The position numbers and the translations under genes were made by a program. Positions 1 to 8,442 of a stretch of 64,000 nucleotides of DNA are shown here, in pieces. Each line of letters begins with the position of its first letter. Positions within the stretch are counted from its first letter, which is position 1. Origin of the DNA: Salinarimonas chemoclinalis. Lineage in GTDB: Bacteria; Pseudomonadota; Alphaproteobacteria; Rhizobiales; Beijerinckiaceae. A model generated the notes under the pieces. The model saw only the letters and a list, made by a program, of their open reading frames with translations. It did not search any database and was not told the DNA's origin. The stretch spans positions 248,001-312,000 of the forward strand of contig NZ_JBGMWH010000002.1 in NCBI RefSeq assembly GCF_041514305.1, given 5' to 3'.

Positions 1-629
1 AGCACCTCGAGCATCGCCGAGCGGGTGAGGCGGGCGACGACGCCCGTCGCCACCGCGGCGAGGGTGACCGCCGGCAGGACGAGGTGGCGCAGGAGGTCCG
101 GCAGGTCGCCGCCACCGTAGATCGCGTACATGCCCGACGCGGGCAGCCAGCGCAGCTCGACCGCGAAGAACAGGATCAGCAGCAGCCCGAGCCAGAACGA
201 CGGCATCGAGATGCCGACGAGCACGAGGAGCGTCACCACCTTGTCCGCGAGCCCGTATTGCCGCACGGCCGAGACGATGCCGGCGAGGAGGCCGAGGATC
301 GTGCACAGGACGAGCGCCGCGCCGGCGAGGATCGCGGTGGCGGAGAAGCGCTCCAGCACCTCGTCGAGCACCGGCCGGTTGAGCGAGTAGGACCGCCCGA
401 GATCGCCCTGCAGGAGGTTCGTCAGCCAGGTGACGTACTGCACGGGCAGCGGCTGGTCGAGGCCGAGCTGGGTGTTCAGCCGCGCCACGTTCTCGGGCGT
501 CGCGTAGGCGCCGAGGATCGCGAGCGCCGGGTCGCCCGGGATCAGCGCCATGATGAAGAAGACGATCAGCGTCAGCCCGAACAGGATCGGCACCAGGGCG
601 GCGAGCCGCTTGGCGATGTAGAGGTGCAT
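1..629 (-). CDS. Dipeptide-type ABC transporter permease (DppB-like), 3' end outside window
   Basis: Inner-membrane permease of a peptide/nickel-type ABC importer. The first 209 or so residues are visible. They open with a transmembrane helix beginning MHLYIAKRLAALVPILFG, followed by the periplasmic stretch with PGDPA and a QLGLDQPLPVQY segment typical of DppB/OppB proteins. Further hydrophobic helices and an LPASGMY loop follow. The start is the ATG at 629, preceded by a GGGAGGA ribosome-binding site. It lies 234 bp downstream of the binding-protein gene on the same strand, so the two should form one importer operon, with the second permease and ATPases beyond the window. The C-terminal part with the EAA loop is not visible. 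The family call is firm; the substrate is unknown. Confidence 0.93.
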   Translation of the reverse strand, partial: MHLYIAKRLAALVPILFGLTLIVFFIMALIPGDPALAILGAYATPENVARLNTQLGLDQPLPVQYVTWLTNLLQGDLGRSYSLNRPVLDEVLERFSATAILAGAALVLCTILGLLAGIVSAVRQYGLADKVVTLLVLVGISMPSFWLGLLLILFFAVELRWLPASGMYAIYGGGDLPDLLRHLVLPAVTLAAVATGVVARLTRSAMLEV

Positions 630-661
630 CTGCGCGGTCCTCCCGGTTCGCCGCCGGTGTT

Positions 662-816
662 CCCCTCTCCCTCGTGGAGAGGGGCTAGGGGTGTGGGGCC
701 CCGTGCGGGTCTCGAGGTCTCGAAGGCACGGGCGCGGGCGCGTGCAACTCGTCATTCGCGGCGGCGACCGTCCTGCACGCCCCACACCCCCGACCCCTCT
801 CCACGAGGGAGAGGGG
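662..816. repeat. Large inverted repeat between binding-protein and permease genes
   Basis: Two 37-nt arms at 662-698 and 780-816 are reverse complements with three mismatches, separated by 81 nt. Each arm itself contains a short hairpin, CCCTCTCC-CTCGT-GGAGAGGG. A diverged relative lies near 43418-43595, so this is a dispersed element. It sits between the 3' end of the ABC binding-protein gene and the start of its permease gene. Transcribed, it would form a very stable structure there. Confidence 0.85.
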
Positions 817-863
817 AGAGCCGGCATCGGCGTCGCGGCTCGCCCCGACCGGCAGCCCCGGCG

Positions 864-2441
864 TCACTCCTTCGTCACGTCGTGCAGCAGCAGGAAGAAC
901 GACGGCTGCAGAGAGAAGTCGTCCACCGCCGCCGTGGTCACGGCGTTCTGCTTCCAGTTGGCGACGAAGATCCAGGGTGCGTCCTCCTGGACGATCTTCT
1001 GCATCTCCTTGTAGAGGCGTGCGCGCTCGTCCTGGTCCGTTGCGGTGCGGGCTTCCTGGAGAAGGCGGTCGACCTCGGGGTTCGAGTAGTAGCCCGAGTT
1101 GAAGCCGCCCTCCTCGGGCCAGGCCTCGGTGCGCAGGGCGAGGTAGGGCAGGGTGTCGGGGTCGTTCGTCATCCAGGCCATCTGCGCCATGTCGGCCTTG
1201 CCCTCGAGGCCCGGGTTCACCTGCGCGAGGAAGGTGTTCCACTCGTAGGTCTCGATCGCGACGTCGAGGCCCACCGCCTCGAGATCGGCCTGGATCGCGG
1301 TGCCCATCGGCACCGGATCGAGCATGCCCGAGCCGCCCTCCGTGACGAACATCGTCACCGAGGCCCCGGTCGCGCCGGCCTCCTCGATCAGCGTGCGCGC
1401 CCGCTCGGGATCGTACGGGTAGGGCTCGAGTTCCTCGTCGTAGGCCCAGGCGAAGGCGGGCGGGATCGGGCCCGACGCGATCTCGGCGGTGCCCTGGAGC
1501 ACGTTCTCGACGAGCGCCTGCTTGTCGATCGCGTAGTTCGCCGCCCGGCGCACCCGCACGTCGTCGAAGGGCGGCTCCTTGGCGTTGAGGATCATGAACC
1601 ACAGGTGCGGCCCGGCCTGCTCGTAGAGCGCGTAGTCGTCGCTCTCGGAGAAGCGCGCGACCGAATCCGGCGGCACCTCCACCATCACGTCGATACCGCC
1701 CGACAGCATCTCCGCCACGCGGGTGTTGGCGTCCGTGATCGGGCGGAAGATCACCGCCTCGAGCGGCGGCGCGCCGTCCCAGTACTCCTCGTTGCGGGTG
1801 ACGACGACCGCGGTGTTGGCGTCCCAGCGCTCGAAGCGGAACGCGCCGGTGCCGGACGGATTGCGGCCGTAGTCCGCGCCGTGCTCGGCCACGGCCGAGG
1901 GCGAGACGATCAGCCCGGTCGGGTAGGCGAGGTTCGACAGGAACGGCGCATAGGGCTCGCTCAGCGTGAAGCGCACGGTGCGCGCGTCCACGGCCTCGAC
2001 CGTATCGATCGCCGAGAAGAAGAACGACAGGGGGAAGGGGCCGGTGTCGTGGTAGGGGTGCTCCTCGTCGAGCATGCGCTCGAAGTTGAACACGACCGCG
2101 TCGGCGTCGAGCGCCGTGCCGTCGTGGAAGGTCACGCCCTCGCGCAGGGTGAAGGTGTAGACCGTGCCGTCCTCCGACACCTCCCAGCTCTCCGCCAGCG
2201 CCGGCTCGATCTCGAAGGAGCCGTCGGCGTAGCGCACGAGGCCGTCGTAGAGGTTGACGACGATGCGGAAGTCGTTGGCGGCGGTGACCGCTGCGGGGTC
2301 GAGCGACTTCGGCTCGGCGATCTGGCCCACCGCCAGGACGCCGGGGGGCGTCTGCGCCAGGGCCGGCGGCGCGGCGGGCGCCAGGATGAGGGTCGCGGCG
2401 ATGGCCGCGCTCGCGAGAAGGCCCGTGCGGCGAAGATGCAT
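864..2441 (-). CDS. ABC transporter substrate-binding protein, family 5 (peptide/nickel type)
   Basis: Periplasmic solute receptor of 525 aa, the usual size of the SBP_bac_5 family. It begins with an export signal (MHLRRTGLL, then a run of Ala and Leu, with likely cleavage after PPALAQ). Family hallmarks include the AEPKSLDPA segment, NLYDGLVRYADGS, and the LREGVTFHDGTALDADAVVFN region. It delivers a peptide-like ligand to the permease encoded next on the same strand. The 234-bp gap to that permease is occupied by an inverted repeat that may favour higher receptor output. A divergent DUF1028 gene starts 197 bp away across an AT-rich gap. Ligand specificity cannot be read from the sequence. 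Confidence 0.93.
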   Translation of the reverse strand: MHLRRTGLLASAAIAATLILAPAAPPALAQTPPGVLAVGQIAEPKSLDPAAVTAANDFRIVVNLYDGLVRYADGSFEIEPALAESWEVSEDGTVYTFTLREGVTFHDGTALDADAVVFNFERMLDEEHPYHDTGPFPLSFFFSAIDTVEAVDARTVRFTLSEPYAPFLSNLAYPTGLIVSPSAVAEHGADYGRNPSGTGAFRFERWDANTAVVVTRNEEYWDGAPPLEAVIFRPITDANTRVAEMLSGGIDVMVEVPPDSVARFSESDDYALYEQAGPHLWFMILNAKEPPFDDVRVRRAANYAIDKQALVENVLQGTAEIASGPIPPAFAWAYDEELEPYPYDPERARTLIEEAGATGASVTMFVTEGGSGMLDPVPMGTAIQADLEAVGLDVAIETYEWNTFLAQVNPGLEGKADMAQMAWMTNDPDTLPYLALRTEAWPEEGGFNSGYYSNPEVDRLLQEARTATDQDERARLYKEMQKIVQEDAPWIFVANWKQNAVTTAAVDDFSLQPSFFLLLHDVTKE

Positions 2442-2531
2442 GGTCGTCGTCCCCTTTGGAATGCGGCCTCGCTCCGGCCGTGTGACGTCCCCCGACGGCG
2501 CGCCGCGTCCCGGGATTGCCGGGCGCGCGCA

Positions 2532-2571
2532 TTGATCGATGAATCTATGCTGATAAATTCCTTTCGATCAA
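2532..2571. promoter_or_regulatory. Inverted repeat in divergent intergenic region (possible operator)
   Basis: TTGATCGA at 2532-2539 is mirrored exactly by TCGATCAA at 2564-2571 within the AT-richest part of the gap between the divergent importer and DUF1028 genes. The arms are centred 32 bp apart, about three helical turns, which would suit a dimer pair or a small loop. No regulator is identified; the role is inferred from position and symmetry. Confidence 0.45.
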
Positions 2572-2638
2572 GCATGCATCATGATCGTTCTGCGGGCACT
2601 GCTCCGTCCGGGAAGGCGATCGAAGGGAGTCCGGCCGC

Positions 2639-3319
2639 ATGACCTACGCGATCCTCGCGCGCGATCCGCAGACCGGCGACCTCGGCGGCGCGGTCGCCAC
2701 CGGCACGCCCGTCGTCGGCGGGTTCGTGCTCCACGCCGAGCCCGCGCTGGGGATCGTGGCGACGCAGGGGCTGAGCACGTCCACCCTCTGGGGAGCGTCC
2801 GCGCTCAGGCGCCTCGTGCTCGGGGAGACGCCGCGGGAGGTGGTCGAAGGGCTGGTGGCGATGGACGAAGGCCGGGAGGCGCGCCAGCTCGCGGTGCTCG
2901 ACGTCCACGGGGCGACGGCCGCGTTCACCGGCGCGGACAACCTGCTCGCCCGAGGCACGCACGAGGAGCCCGGGCTCGTCGTCGCCGCGAACTGGGTGGC
3001 GGGCGCGGAACTGCCGGGGCGTGTCGCCGCCGGCTTCCACGCGGCACGCGGCGACTTCGCCGAGCGGCTGATCGCGGCCCTCGCCGCGGGCGCCGCGGCG
3101 GGCGGCGACGTCCGTGGGGATCGCTCGGCGGCGCTGCGGATCGTCTCCGCCGAGCGCCCTCCGGTCGACCTGCGCGCGGACGACGACGCGGACCCGATCG
3201 AGCGCCTGCGCACGATCCTCGCCGCGACCCGCGAGCCCGCCTTCCAGCGCTTCCTGGCGAGCGTTCCGACGCTGCTCGAGCCGGAGAAGCGGGCGCCAGA
3301 AGCGTCGCGCGCGAGGTGA
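2639..3319 (+). CDS. DUF1028 family protein
   Basis: A 226-aa protein of the DUF1028 family, related in fold to Ntn-hydrolases. The typical start MTYAILARDPQTGDLGGAVAT is present, with further conserved segments AEPALGIVATQG near residues 40-50 and the NLLAR and AANWVAGAELPG motifs near 100-125. The ATG immediately follows the conserved family N-terminus, so no upstream extension is needed. It is divergent from a peptide-type ABC importer, and this family is often found beside peptide importers and aminoacylase-like enzymes, so a role in processing an imported amide is plausible. No reaction has been assigned with certainty. Confidence 0.85.
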   Translation: MTYAILARDPQTGDLGGAVATGTPVVGGFVLHAEPALGIVATQGLSTSTLWGASALRRLVLGETPREVVEGLVAMDEGREARQLAVLDVHGATAAFTGADNLLARGTHEEPGLVVAANWVAGAELPGRVAAGFHAARGDFAERLIAALAAGAAAGGDVRGDRSAALRIVSAERPPVDLRADDDADPIERLRTILAATREPAFQRFLASVPTLLEPEKRAPEASRAR

Positions 3320-3327
3320 GCGACGTT

Positions 3328-3864
3328 CTAGCCCGCCCTCTCCGTCTCCGGCGAGACGGAGAGCCACCACGTCTCGAGCGCGGCCTCCTCGCAGGCGAGC
3401 GGCGTGTCGAGGCCGCCCGCGAACGCGTCCCAGGCCGCGCGGAAGCGCTCCGGCACCCCGATGACGAGGGGTATGCCGGCGGCGACGCACGCGCCGATCT
3501 CCGCGGCGAGCCCCGCGCCCTCCGCTTCGAGCTTGCCGAACTTGTTGACGATCACACAGTCGGGTGCCTCCGCGAGCGCCGCCGCGAGCCGGGCGGCGGC
3601 ATCCGCCAGCCCGCGCGGATCGACGCGGCACCCGGTGGCCCCGGAGCCGAGATCCTGGCAGATCGAGACGACCGCGCCGCTGGAGAGGTCGCGCAGCGCC
3701 ATGTCGCCGTGCAGGCAGGCGTCGGCCTCGAGATCCGCCTCGACGAGCCCCGCAACCCGCCGGCCGCGGGCGCGCAGCCGCGCGGCGAAGCGCTCCATCA
3801 GTGCCGAGGCCGGCTCCCGCCGCCCGTAGACGAGCGCCGCGATGCGGGGCGCGTCGAGGCTCAC
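3328..3864 (-). CDS. DUF2478 family protein (NTPase-like)
   Basis: A 178-aa protein starting at GTG 3864 with MSLDAPRIAALVYG. Conserved family features are the CLHGDMALRDLSSG segment, SICQDLGSGATGCRVDP, and the Walker-B-like VIVNKFGKLEAEGAG stretch in the middle, followed by IPLVIGVPERF. The glycine-rich P-loop of a normal NTPase is not evident. The start overlaps the stop of the upstream tusA-like gene in a GTGA tetranucleotide (3861-3864), so translation is probably coupled. DUF2478 genes are often reported near molybdate transport or molybdenum enzyme genes; none is visible here. The exact biochemical role is unknown. Confidence 0.8.
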   Translation of the reverse strand: MSLDAPRIAALVYGRREPASALMERFAARLRARGRRVAGLVEADLEADACLHGDMALRDLSSGAVVSICQDLGSGATGCRVDPRGLADAAARLAAALAEAPDCVIVNKFGKLEAEGAGLAAEIGACVAAGIPLVIGVPERFRAAWDAFAGGLDTPLACEEAALETWWLSVSPETERAG

Positions 3865-4109
3865 GAGGCGGCCGCCTTTCGAATCCGGAAGACCAGCACC
3901 TCGGAGCCGTTCTCGCCGACACGCGTCTCGCGGTCGAGGAGCGCGTCGCCGGTCTGGTTCACGAGATGCGGGATGTCGATCACCGCCATCGGGTCGGTGC
4001 AGGTGACGACGAGGAGCGCGCCCGGCGCCGCCTTCGAGAGCGCCTTGCGCGTCTTGAGAGCGGGGAGGGGGCACTTCAGGCCGCGCAGGTCGAGGTCGAT
4101 CTCGCTCAT
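3861..4109 (-). CDS. TusA-like sulfur carrier protein
   Basis: Small 82-aa cytoplasmic protein of the TusA/SirA family, which carries persulfide sulfur on a single cysteine. The signature LRGLKCPLPALKT sits at residues 8-20, with Cys13 as the expected sulfur-carrying residue. The ATG at 4109 was chosen because the family begins a few residues before this motif; the upstream in-frame sequence is not conserved. It is followed by a DUF2478 gene overlapping by GTGA. TusA paralogues pass sulfur to tRNA thiolation, molybdopterin synthesis or sulfur oxidation. Linkage with DUF2478 favours a molybdenum-cofactor-related branch, but that is inference. Confidence 0.88.
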   Translation of the reverse strand: MSEIDLDLRGLKCPLPALKTRKALSKAAPGALLVVTCTDPMAVIDIPHLVNQTGDALLDRETRVGENGSEVLVFRIRKAAAS

Positions 4110-4187
4110 CGTGGCATTCGGCCTAGGGCCTGGCGCGGTCGCGCGCAAGAGCGTCGACGCCGCGGGTCCCTGCGGCCGCGGCTTCCT

Positions 4188-4859
4188 TCAGACGCAGTGG
4201 AGCAGCGCCCGCCCGGCGGGCGCGTCGCGGGCGACCGGCTCGAACCTCCCGGTCGCCGGGTCGCGCACCAGCAGCCGGCCCGAGGCGATGCCGAAATAGG
4301 CCCCGTGCAGGGCGAGCCGGCCCCGTTCGACGAGGGTGCGCACGGAGGGGAACGTCATCAGGTTCGCGAGCGACCGCTCGATGGAGGCGAACTCGAGCCG
4401 CGTTCGGTATGCGTCCGCATCGCCCGGCGGCCGCGGGCCGAGGCTCGCGGCGGCGGGCGCGATCTGGCTCATCCAGCGTCCGATGAAGTCGGCCGGCGAG
4501 AGCGGCGTGGCCTCGTCGGCGAAGGCGCGGATCCCGCCGCAGCGGGCATGGCCCAGGACGACGATGTGCTTCACCGCCAGCGCCTGGACGCCGAACTCGA
4601 GCGCGGCGAGCGTACCGTTCTGCGCCGACTCCAGGGGATCGTAGGCGGGCACCAGATTGGCGACGTTGCGCACGACGAGCAGTTCGCCCGGTGCCGCGTT
4701 GAAGATCACCTCCGGCGATACCCGGCTGTCGACGCAGCCGATCACCATCGTCTCCGGGCTCTGACCCGCGTCCGCGAGATCCGCGTAGCGTGCATGCTCG
4801 TGCGCGAAGCGACCTGTCAGGAAATCGCGATAACCTTCGACGAGCCTGTCCGGAATCAT
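4188..4859 (-). CDS. Beta-class carbonic anhydrase
   Basis: A 223-aa zinc enzyme interconverting CO2 and bicarbonate. The beta-class zinc site is complete: Cys42 and Asp44 within GCVDSRVSPE, then His104 and Cys107 in VLGHARCGG. Asp44 and Arg46 form the usual catalytic pair. The ATG at 4859 (MIPDRLVEGY) matches the family N-terminus; a longer in-frame reading from 4976 adds unrelated residues. It lies on the same strand as the TusA/DUF2478 pair, 78 bp upstream, so it may or may not be cotranscribed. Confidence 0.95.
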   Translation of the reverse strand: MIPDRLVEGYRDFLTGRFAHEHARYADLADAGQSPETMVIGCVDSRVSPEVIFNAAPGELLVVRNVANLVPAYDPLESAQNGTLAALEFGVQALAVKHIVVLGHARCGGIRAFADEATPLSPADFIGRWMSQIAPAAASLGPRPPGDADAYRTRLEFASIERSLANLMTFPSVRTLVERGRLALHGAYFGIASGRLLVRDPATGRFEPVARDAPAGRALLHCV

Positions 4860-5003
4860 GCCGCACCCCCCGCTGACCGCGACGCTCGCTCCCGCGGAGC
4901 CGCCGGATGGGATGTACCCCAAGCCGGAAGTGTAAATTTTCACGGCTCCACAGGCAAGCCACGGATCGTCGCGCATCCCGGGCGTCCGGGAGCCCGCGCG
5001 TGC

Positions 5004-5705
5004 TCAGCCGCGCCGCCGCAGGCGCGCGTAGTCGCCGACGATCAGGCGGAAGGGCGCCTCGTCCTCGTCGATCGTGGGGAAGCGGGGCAGGGGCTCCTCG
5101 AAGACGTTGTCGGTCTCGTCGTCGTTGACGGTGGAGACCTCTCCCACCAGCACGTCGCCGCCTTCGCCCCAGAAGGCGTGCCAGATCCCTGGCATCAGCG
5201 TGATGCTCTCGCCGACATCGAGGTGGACGACGCCGCCGGCCTCCACCTCGCGCACGATCCCGTCGCAGGGGACCCGCACGGGGGAGCTGCGGTCGATGCC
5301 GCCGTCCGGCGTCGGTGCGTGGAGCCGCAGCGCGAGCCGCGCGCCGTCGCGGGCGCCGCGCACGATGATGTCCTCGGCCTTGACCACGTGGCGATGCATC
5401 GGCCCGAGCCGGTCGCGCCCGACGATCATCAGCTTCTCGGCGTAGAGCATGCCGCGCCCGCGCGCGAGATCGGCGGCAGTGCCGTTCCGCAGGGTGAACA
5501 GCACGAGCCCCACCGCGTCGAAGCGGCCCTGCCCGTAGTCCGTCACGTCCCAGCCGAGCCCCGCCTCGAGGATGCCGGCGATGCGCTCCCGCTCCGCGGC
5601 GAATCGCGCGGGCTCCCAATCGGCGAAGGGCGGCAGGGCGAAGCCGAAGGAGCGGACGAAGGCCTGGGCCTCCCGCAGGACGGCGTTGATCTGCGAGCGT
5701 TTCAT
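5004..5705 (-). CDS. D-lyxose/D-mannose family sugar isomerase
   Basis: Cupin-fold aldose-ketose isomerase of 233 aa. The start at 5705 (MKRSQINAVLREA) matches the family. The metal site expected from characterised D-lyxose isomerases is visible: His104 and His106 in GPMHRHVVK, Glu111, and His176 in GIWHAFWG. This site binds Mn and the enzyme converts D-lyxose to D-xylulose or D-mannose to D-fructose. It stands alone, with no sugar kinase or transporter beside it, so the physiological sugar is uncertain. Confidence 0.9.
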   Translation of the reverse strand: MKRSQINAVLREAQAFVRSFGFALPPFADWEPARFAAERERIAGILEAGLGWDVTDYGQGRFDAVGLVLFTLRNGTAADLARGRGMLYAEKLMIVGRDRLGPMHRHVVKAEDIIVRGARDGARLALRLHAPTPDGGIDRSSPVRVPCDGIVREVEAGGVVHLDVGESITLMPGIWHAFWGEGGDVLVGEVSTVNDDETDNVFEEPLPRFPTIDEDEAPFRLIVGDYARLRRRG

Positions 5706-5855
5706 GCGGCGTGTGACCCGTCTGGTCGAGCGTGCCGGGCAGCCTACAGGCGACGCCACCGACGCGCCAGCCGCCGGCCATCCGCCTTGACGAGGCCCCG
5801 GCTCCGGGATCGACTGCCGCGCGGCGCCGAGCGGCGGCGCGCGAGGGAGGCCGGC

Positions 5856-6176
5856 ATGATCGTCACCACCACGAACGGCGTCGAGGGACGCCAGATCGTT
5901 CAGTATCACGGCATCGTCTCGGGGGAGGCGATCTTCGGCGCCAACATCTTCAAGGACTTCTTCGCCTCGATCCGCGACATCGTCGGCGGGCGGGCGGGGT
6001 CCTACGAGCGGGTGATGCGCGACGGTCGCGACACGGCGATCAACGAGATGCTCGAGGAGGCGCGCAAGCTCGGGGCCAACGCCGTCATCGGCGTCGACCT
6101 GGATTACGGCGCGATCGGCGCCAAGGAGAGCATGATGCTCGTCACGGCCTCGGGCACCGCGGTCACCCTGCGCTGA
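5856..6176 (+). CDS. YbjQ/UPF0145 family protein
   Basis: A 106-aa member of the YbjQ (DUF74, putative heavy-metal-binding) family, which forms pentamers in solved structures. Conserved features are the N-terminal MIVTTTN, GIVSGEAIFGANI, the central RD..AI..M...A..LGANAV segment and a final SGTAVTLR. The ATG at 5856 follows a GGGAGG ribosome-binding site. Its last 14 bases overlap the 3' end of the convergent MFS gene. The function is not established in the family. Confidence 0.9.
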   Translation: MIVTTTNGVEGRQIVQYHGIVSGEAIFGANIFKDFFASIRDIVGGRAGSYERVMRDGRDTAINEMLEEARKLGANAVIGVDLDYGAIGAKESMMLVTASGTAVTLR

Positions 6177-7620
6177 GGCCGCGCCCGTTCGGCACGCCGC
6201 GCACGAGCAGCGCGCCGACGAGGAAGAAGCCGAGCAGCACCACCGGCCCGGCAGCCTGGGTCTGGAACAGGCCGGTGAAGACGGCCACCAGGAACGGGCC
6301 TAGGAAGGCCGTGAGCTTGCCCGAGAGCGCGAGGAGGCCGAACCAGCGCCCCGCGTCGCCGGCCGGGACGAGCCGCGCGAGCAGCGAGCGCGAGGACGCC
6401 TGCAACGGCCCCGCCAAGGCCCCGATCACGAGGCCGAGGCCGAGGAAGACCTTCTCGGGCACGCTGCCGTAGAGGCCGGGCCCGCCCGCGGGCGCGGTCT
6501 CGACGACGAACAGGACGTGGCTCTCGCCGAGCGACAGGACCCCGACCGTCACCAGCAGGAGGATCGCGAGGCTGCCGAGGATGACCGCGCGCGGGCCGAT
6601 CCGGTCGTCGACGCGGCCGCCGGCGACGGCGCCGAGCGTGCCGGTCACGAGGATGAGAATGCCGAAGACGCCGAGCTCCACGGTGCTCCAGCCGAACAGC
6701 CCCGCGCCGTAGATCGTGCCGAGCCCGAAGAGCACGACGAGCCCGTCCTGGTAGGCCATGTGGGCGAGCAGGAAGCGCGCGATCGCGGGATTGCGCCGCG
6801 CGTCGGCGATCGTCCCGCGTACGCGGGAGAGCCCGTCGCGGACCGCCGCGCCGAAAGGACGGCCGCCGCGCGGCGCGTCGGGGGTGAAGAACAGGAGTGG
6901 AAGGATGAACACCGCGAACCACAGCGCCGTCAGCGGCCCGACGATGCGGTCTCCTTCCCGTGCCGCGGGGTCGAGGCCGAAGAGCGGCTCGAGGCCGGCG
7001 AGCGTGCGGCCGCTCTCGGGGCTCGCGGCGAGGAGCGCCAGCACGATCGCCAACGAGACGAGCCCGCCGGCATAGCCCGTCGCCCAGCCGGCACCCGAGA
7101 GCCGGCCCAGCCGGTGCGGCGGCACGAGGGCGGGCATCATCGCGTTGTTGAAGGTGCCCGCGAGCTCCGCCGCTACGGTCGCCACCGCGAAGGCGACGAG
7201 CGCGAGGAGGACGAGGCCGGGGGAGGCGGCCGGGGGCACGAGCCACAGCAGCGCCGCCGCCAGGCTCATCAGGGCGCCGAAGGCGAGGATCCACGGCTTC
7301 TTCGGCCCGCCGGCATCGGCGATGGCGCCGAGCACGGGGGAGAGGATCGCCAGCGAAAGCCCCGCGGCCGAGGTCGCGAGCATCCACTGCGTCTGGCCCG
7401 TGACCGGATCGGAGGCGACGGCGTTGACGAAGTAGGGCCCGAACACGAACGTCACGACGAGCGTGAAGAAGGGCTGGGTCGACCAGTCGAACAGCGCCCA
7501 GCCTACGAGCGCCCGGCGCGGAGCGCCCTCCCGCGCGCGCCTCGCGCCCGCACGCGATTCGGATCCCGACGACGAGCCTTCCGACGAAGCTGCCTCTCGC
7601 GCGGTTGCCTCGGGCTGCAT
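6163..7620 (-). CDS. UMF1-type MFS transporter (Atg22-like)
   Basis: Integral membrane protein of 485 aa from the ATG at 7620, with about twelve hydrophobic helices. The early motif GWALFDWSTQPFFTLVVTF is characteristic of the UMF1/Atg22 family of the major facilitator superfamily. VLGAIADAGGPKKPWI is the loop-2 MFS signature. The first 35 residues are polar and rich in Ala, Ser and Arg. An in-frame ATG at 7662 would add 14 Arg-rich residues; the later ATG is preferred. The substrate is unknown, with amino-acid efflux suggested for fungal relatives. Its 3' end overlaps that of ybjQ by 14 bp. Confidence 0.88.
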   Translation of the reverse strand: MQPEATAREAASSEGSSSGSESRAGARRAREGAPRRALVGWALFDWSTQPFFTLVVTFVFGPYFVNAVASDPVTGQTQWMLATSAAGLSLAILSPVLGAIADAGGPKKPWILAFGALMSLAAALLWLVPPAASPGLVLLALVAFAVATVAAELAGTFNNAMMPALVPPHRLGRLSGAGWATGYAGGLVSLAIVLALLAASPESGRTLAGLEPLFGLDPAAREGDRIVGPLTALWFAVFILPLLFFTPDAPRGGRPFGAAVRDGLSRVRGTIADARRNPAIARFLLAHMAYQDGLVVLFGLGTIYGAGLFGWSTVELGVFGILILVTGTLGAVAGGRVDDRIGPRAVILGSLAILLLVTVGVLSLGESHVLFVVETAPAGGPGLYGSVPEKVFLGLGLVIGALAGPLQASSRSLLARLVPAGDAGRWFGLLALSGKLTAFLGPFLVAVFTGLFQTQAAGPVVLLGFFLVGALLVRGVPNGRGLSAG

Positions 7621-7753
7621 GCGGCGTCTCCGGAAGGACCGACACCGTTCTAGCGAGCGCACGCGCGCGGCGCCAGCCTCCCGAGGCGCGCTCCCGACGC
7701 GCTGTTCCGAGGCGCTCTCCGGCGACGACGGCCCGCCGATCGCGGCCGCTCCC

Positions 7754-8173
7754 TCAGCCGACGAGCTTCGCCCGCGTGGCGCGCAGCTCCGCGATCGCCG
7801 CCTCGACCTCGGTCTTCTGGGCCTCGAGATGGGCGATCTGCTCGTCGATCTTCTCCACCGACAGCTTCAGGTCGACGCCGGTCGGACCGCCCTTGGCGTC
7901 CGATTCCAGCATCTCCTGGATCTCGGCGAGGGTGAAGCCGAGCTGCTTGCCCTTGAGGACGACCGACAGGCGCGCACGGTCCTGTGCCGAGTAGATCCGC
8001 ATCGTGCCGATCCGGCGCGGCGAGAGAAGGCCGCGGTCCTCGTAGAATCGGAGCGCACGCAGGGTCACGTCGAACTCCCGGGACAGGTCGCTGATGAGGT
8101 ATTCGCGATCCTCGGTCCTCTCGGCGCCCTCCTGCAGCTTGTCCTTCTTGCGCGACTTGGCGATCGTGGTCAT
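7754..8173 (-). CDS. MerR family transcriptional regulator
   Basis: A 139-aa DNA-binding regulator. The winged helix of the MerR type spans about residues 25-92 (YLISDLSREFDVTLRALRFY, then EDRGLLSP and GFTLAEIQEML). A dimerising coiled coil follows at about 101-136 (KIDEQIAHLEAQKTEVEAAI). There are no effector-binding cysteines, so it is not a metal sensor of the classic kind. It resembles the short alphaproteobacterial MerR proteins linked to fatty-acid and branched-chain catabolism. The start at 8173 gives a Lys/Arg-rich leader of 23 residues. The 269-bp gap upstream (8174-8442), shared with a divergent gene, is the likely site of autoregulation. Confidence 0.9.
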   Translation of the reverse strand: MTTIAKSRKKDKLQEGAERTEDREYLISDLSREFDVTLRALRFYEDRGLLSPRRIGTMRIYSAQDRARLSVVLKGKQLGFTLAEIQEMLESDAKGGPTGVDLKLSVEKIDEQIAHLEAQKTEVEAAIAELRATRAKLVG

Positions 8174-8442
8174 GTGAAACGGCCCCCGCGAGACCATCGA
8201 GAACAGGAGCGAATCCACTGCTGTGCATCCGCATGGTTGTTTCATGATGCAATGAATGCGGACGGGTGGCAAGCGAGAGCTGCGGAGCGCTGCGCGAGCA
8301 ACAAGTGCTGGCATGTGCGCGCATGCCGAGCCACGGGGCGTAGTACGCACTTCATCACCGCTTGCGTGACATGGGTGCGCGCGCGACATCGTCTCCGCCT
8401 CCCGCCGCGACCGGCGCCTTGTCTCCGGGCCGGCCACGCCCC

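Noticed and set aside
84..2642. Very long plus-strand open frame over the binding-protein gene
   Set aside because: It is antisense to the clear family 5 binding protein and is rich in Arg, Ala and Gly low-complexity sequence, typical of noncoding frames in GC-rich DNA.
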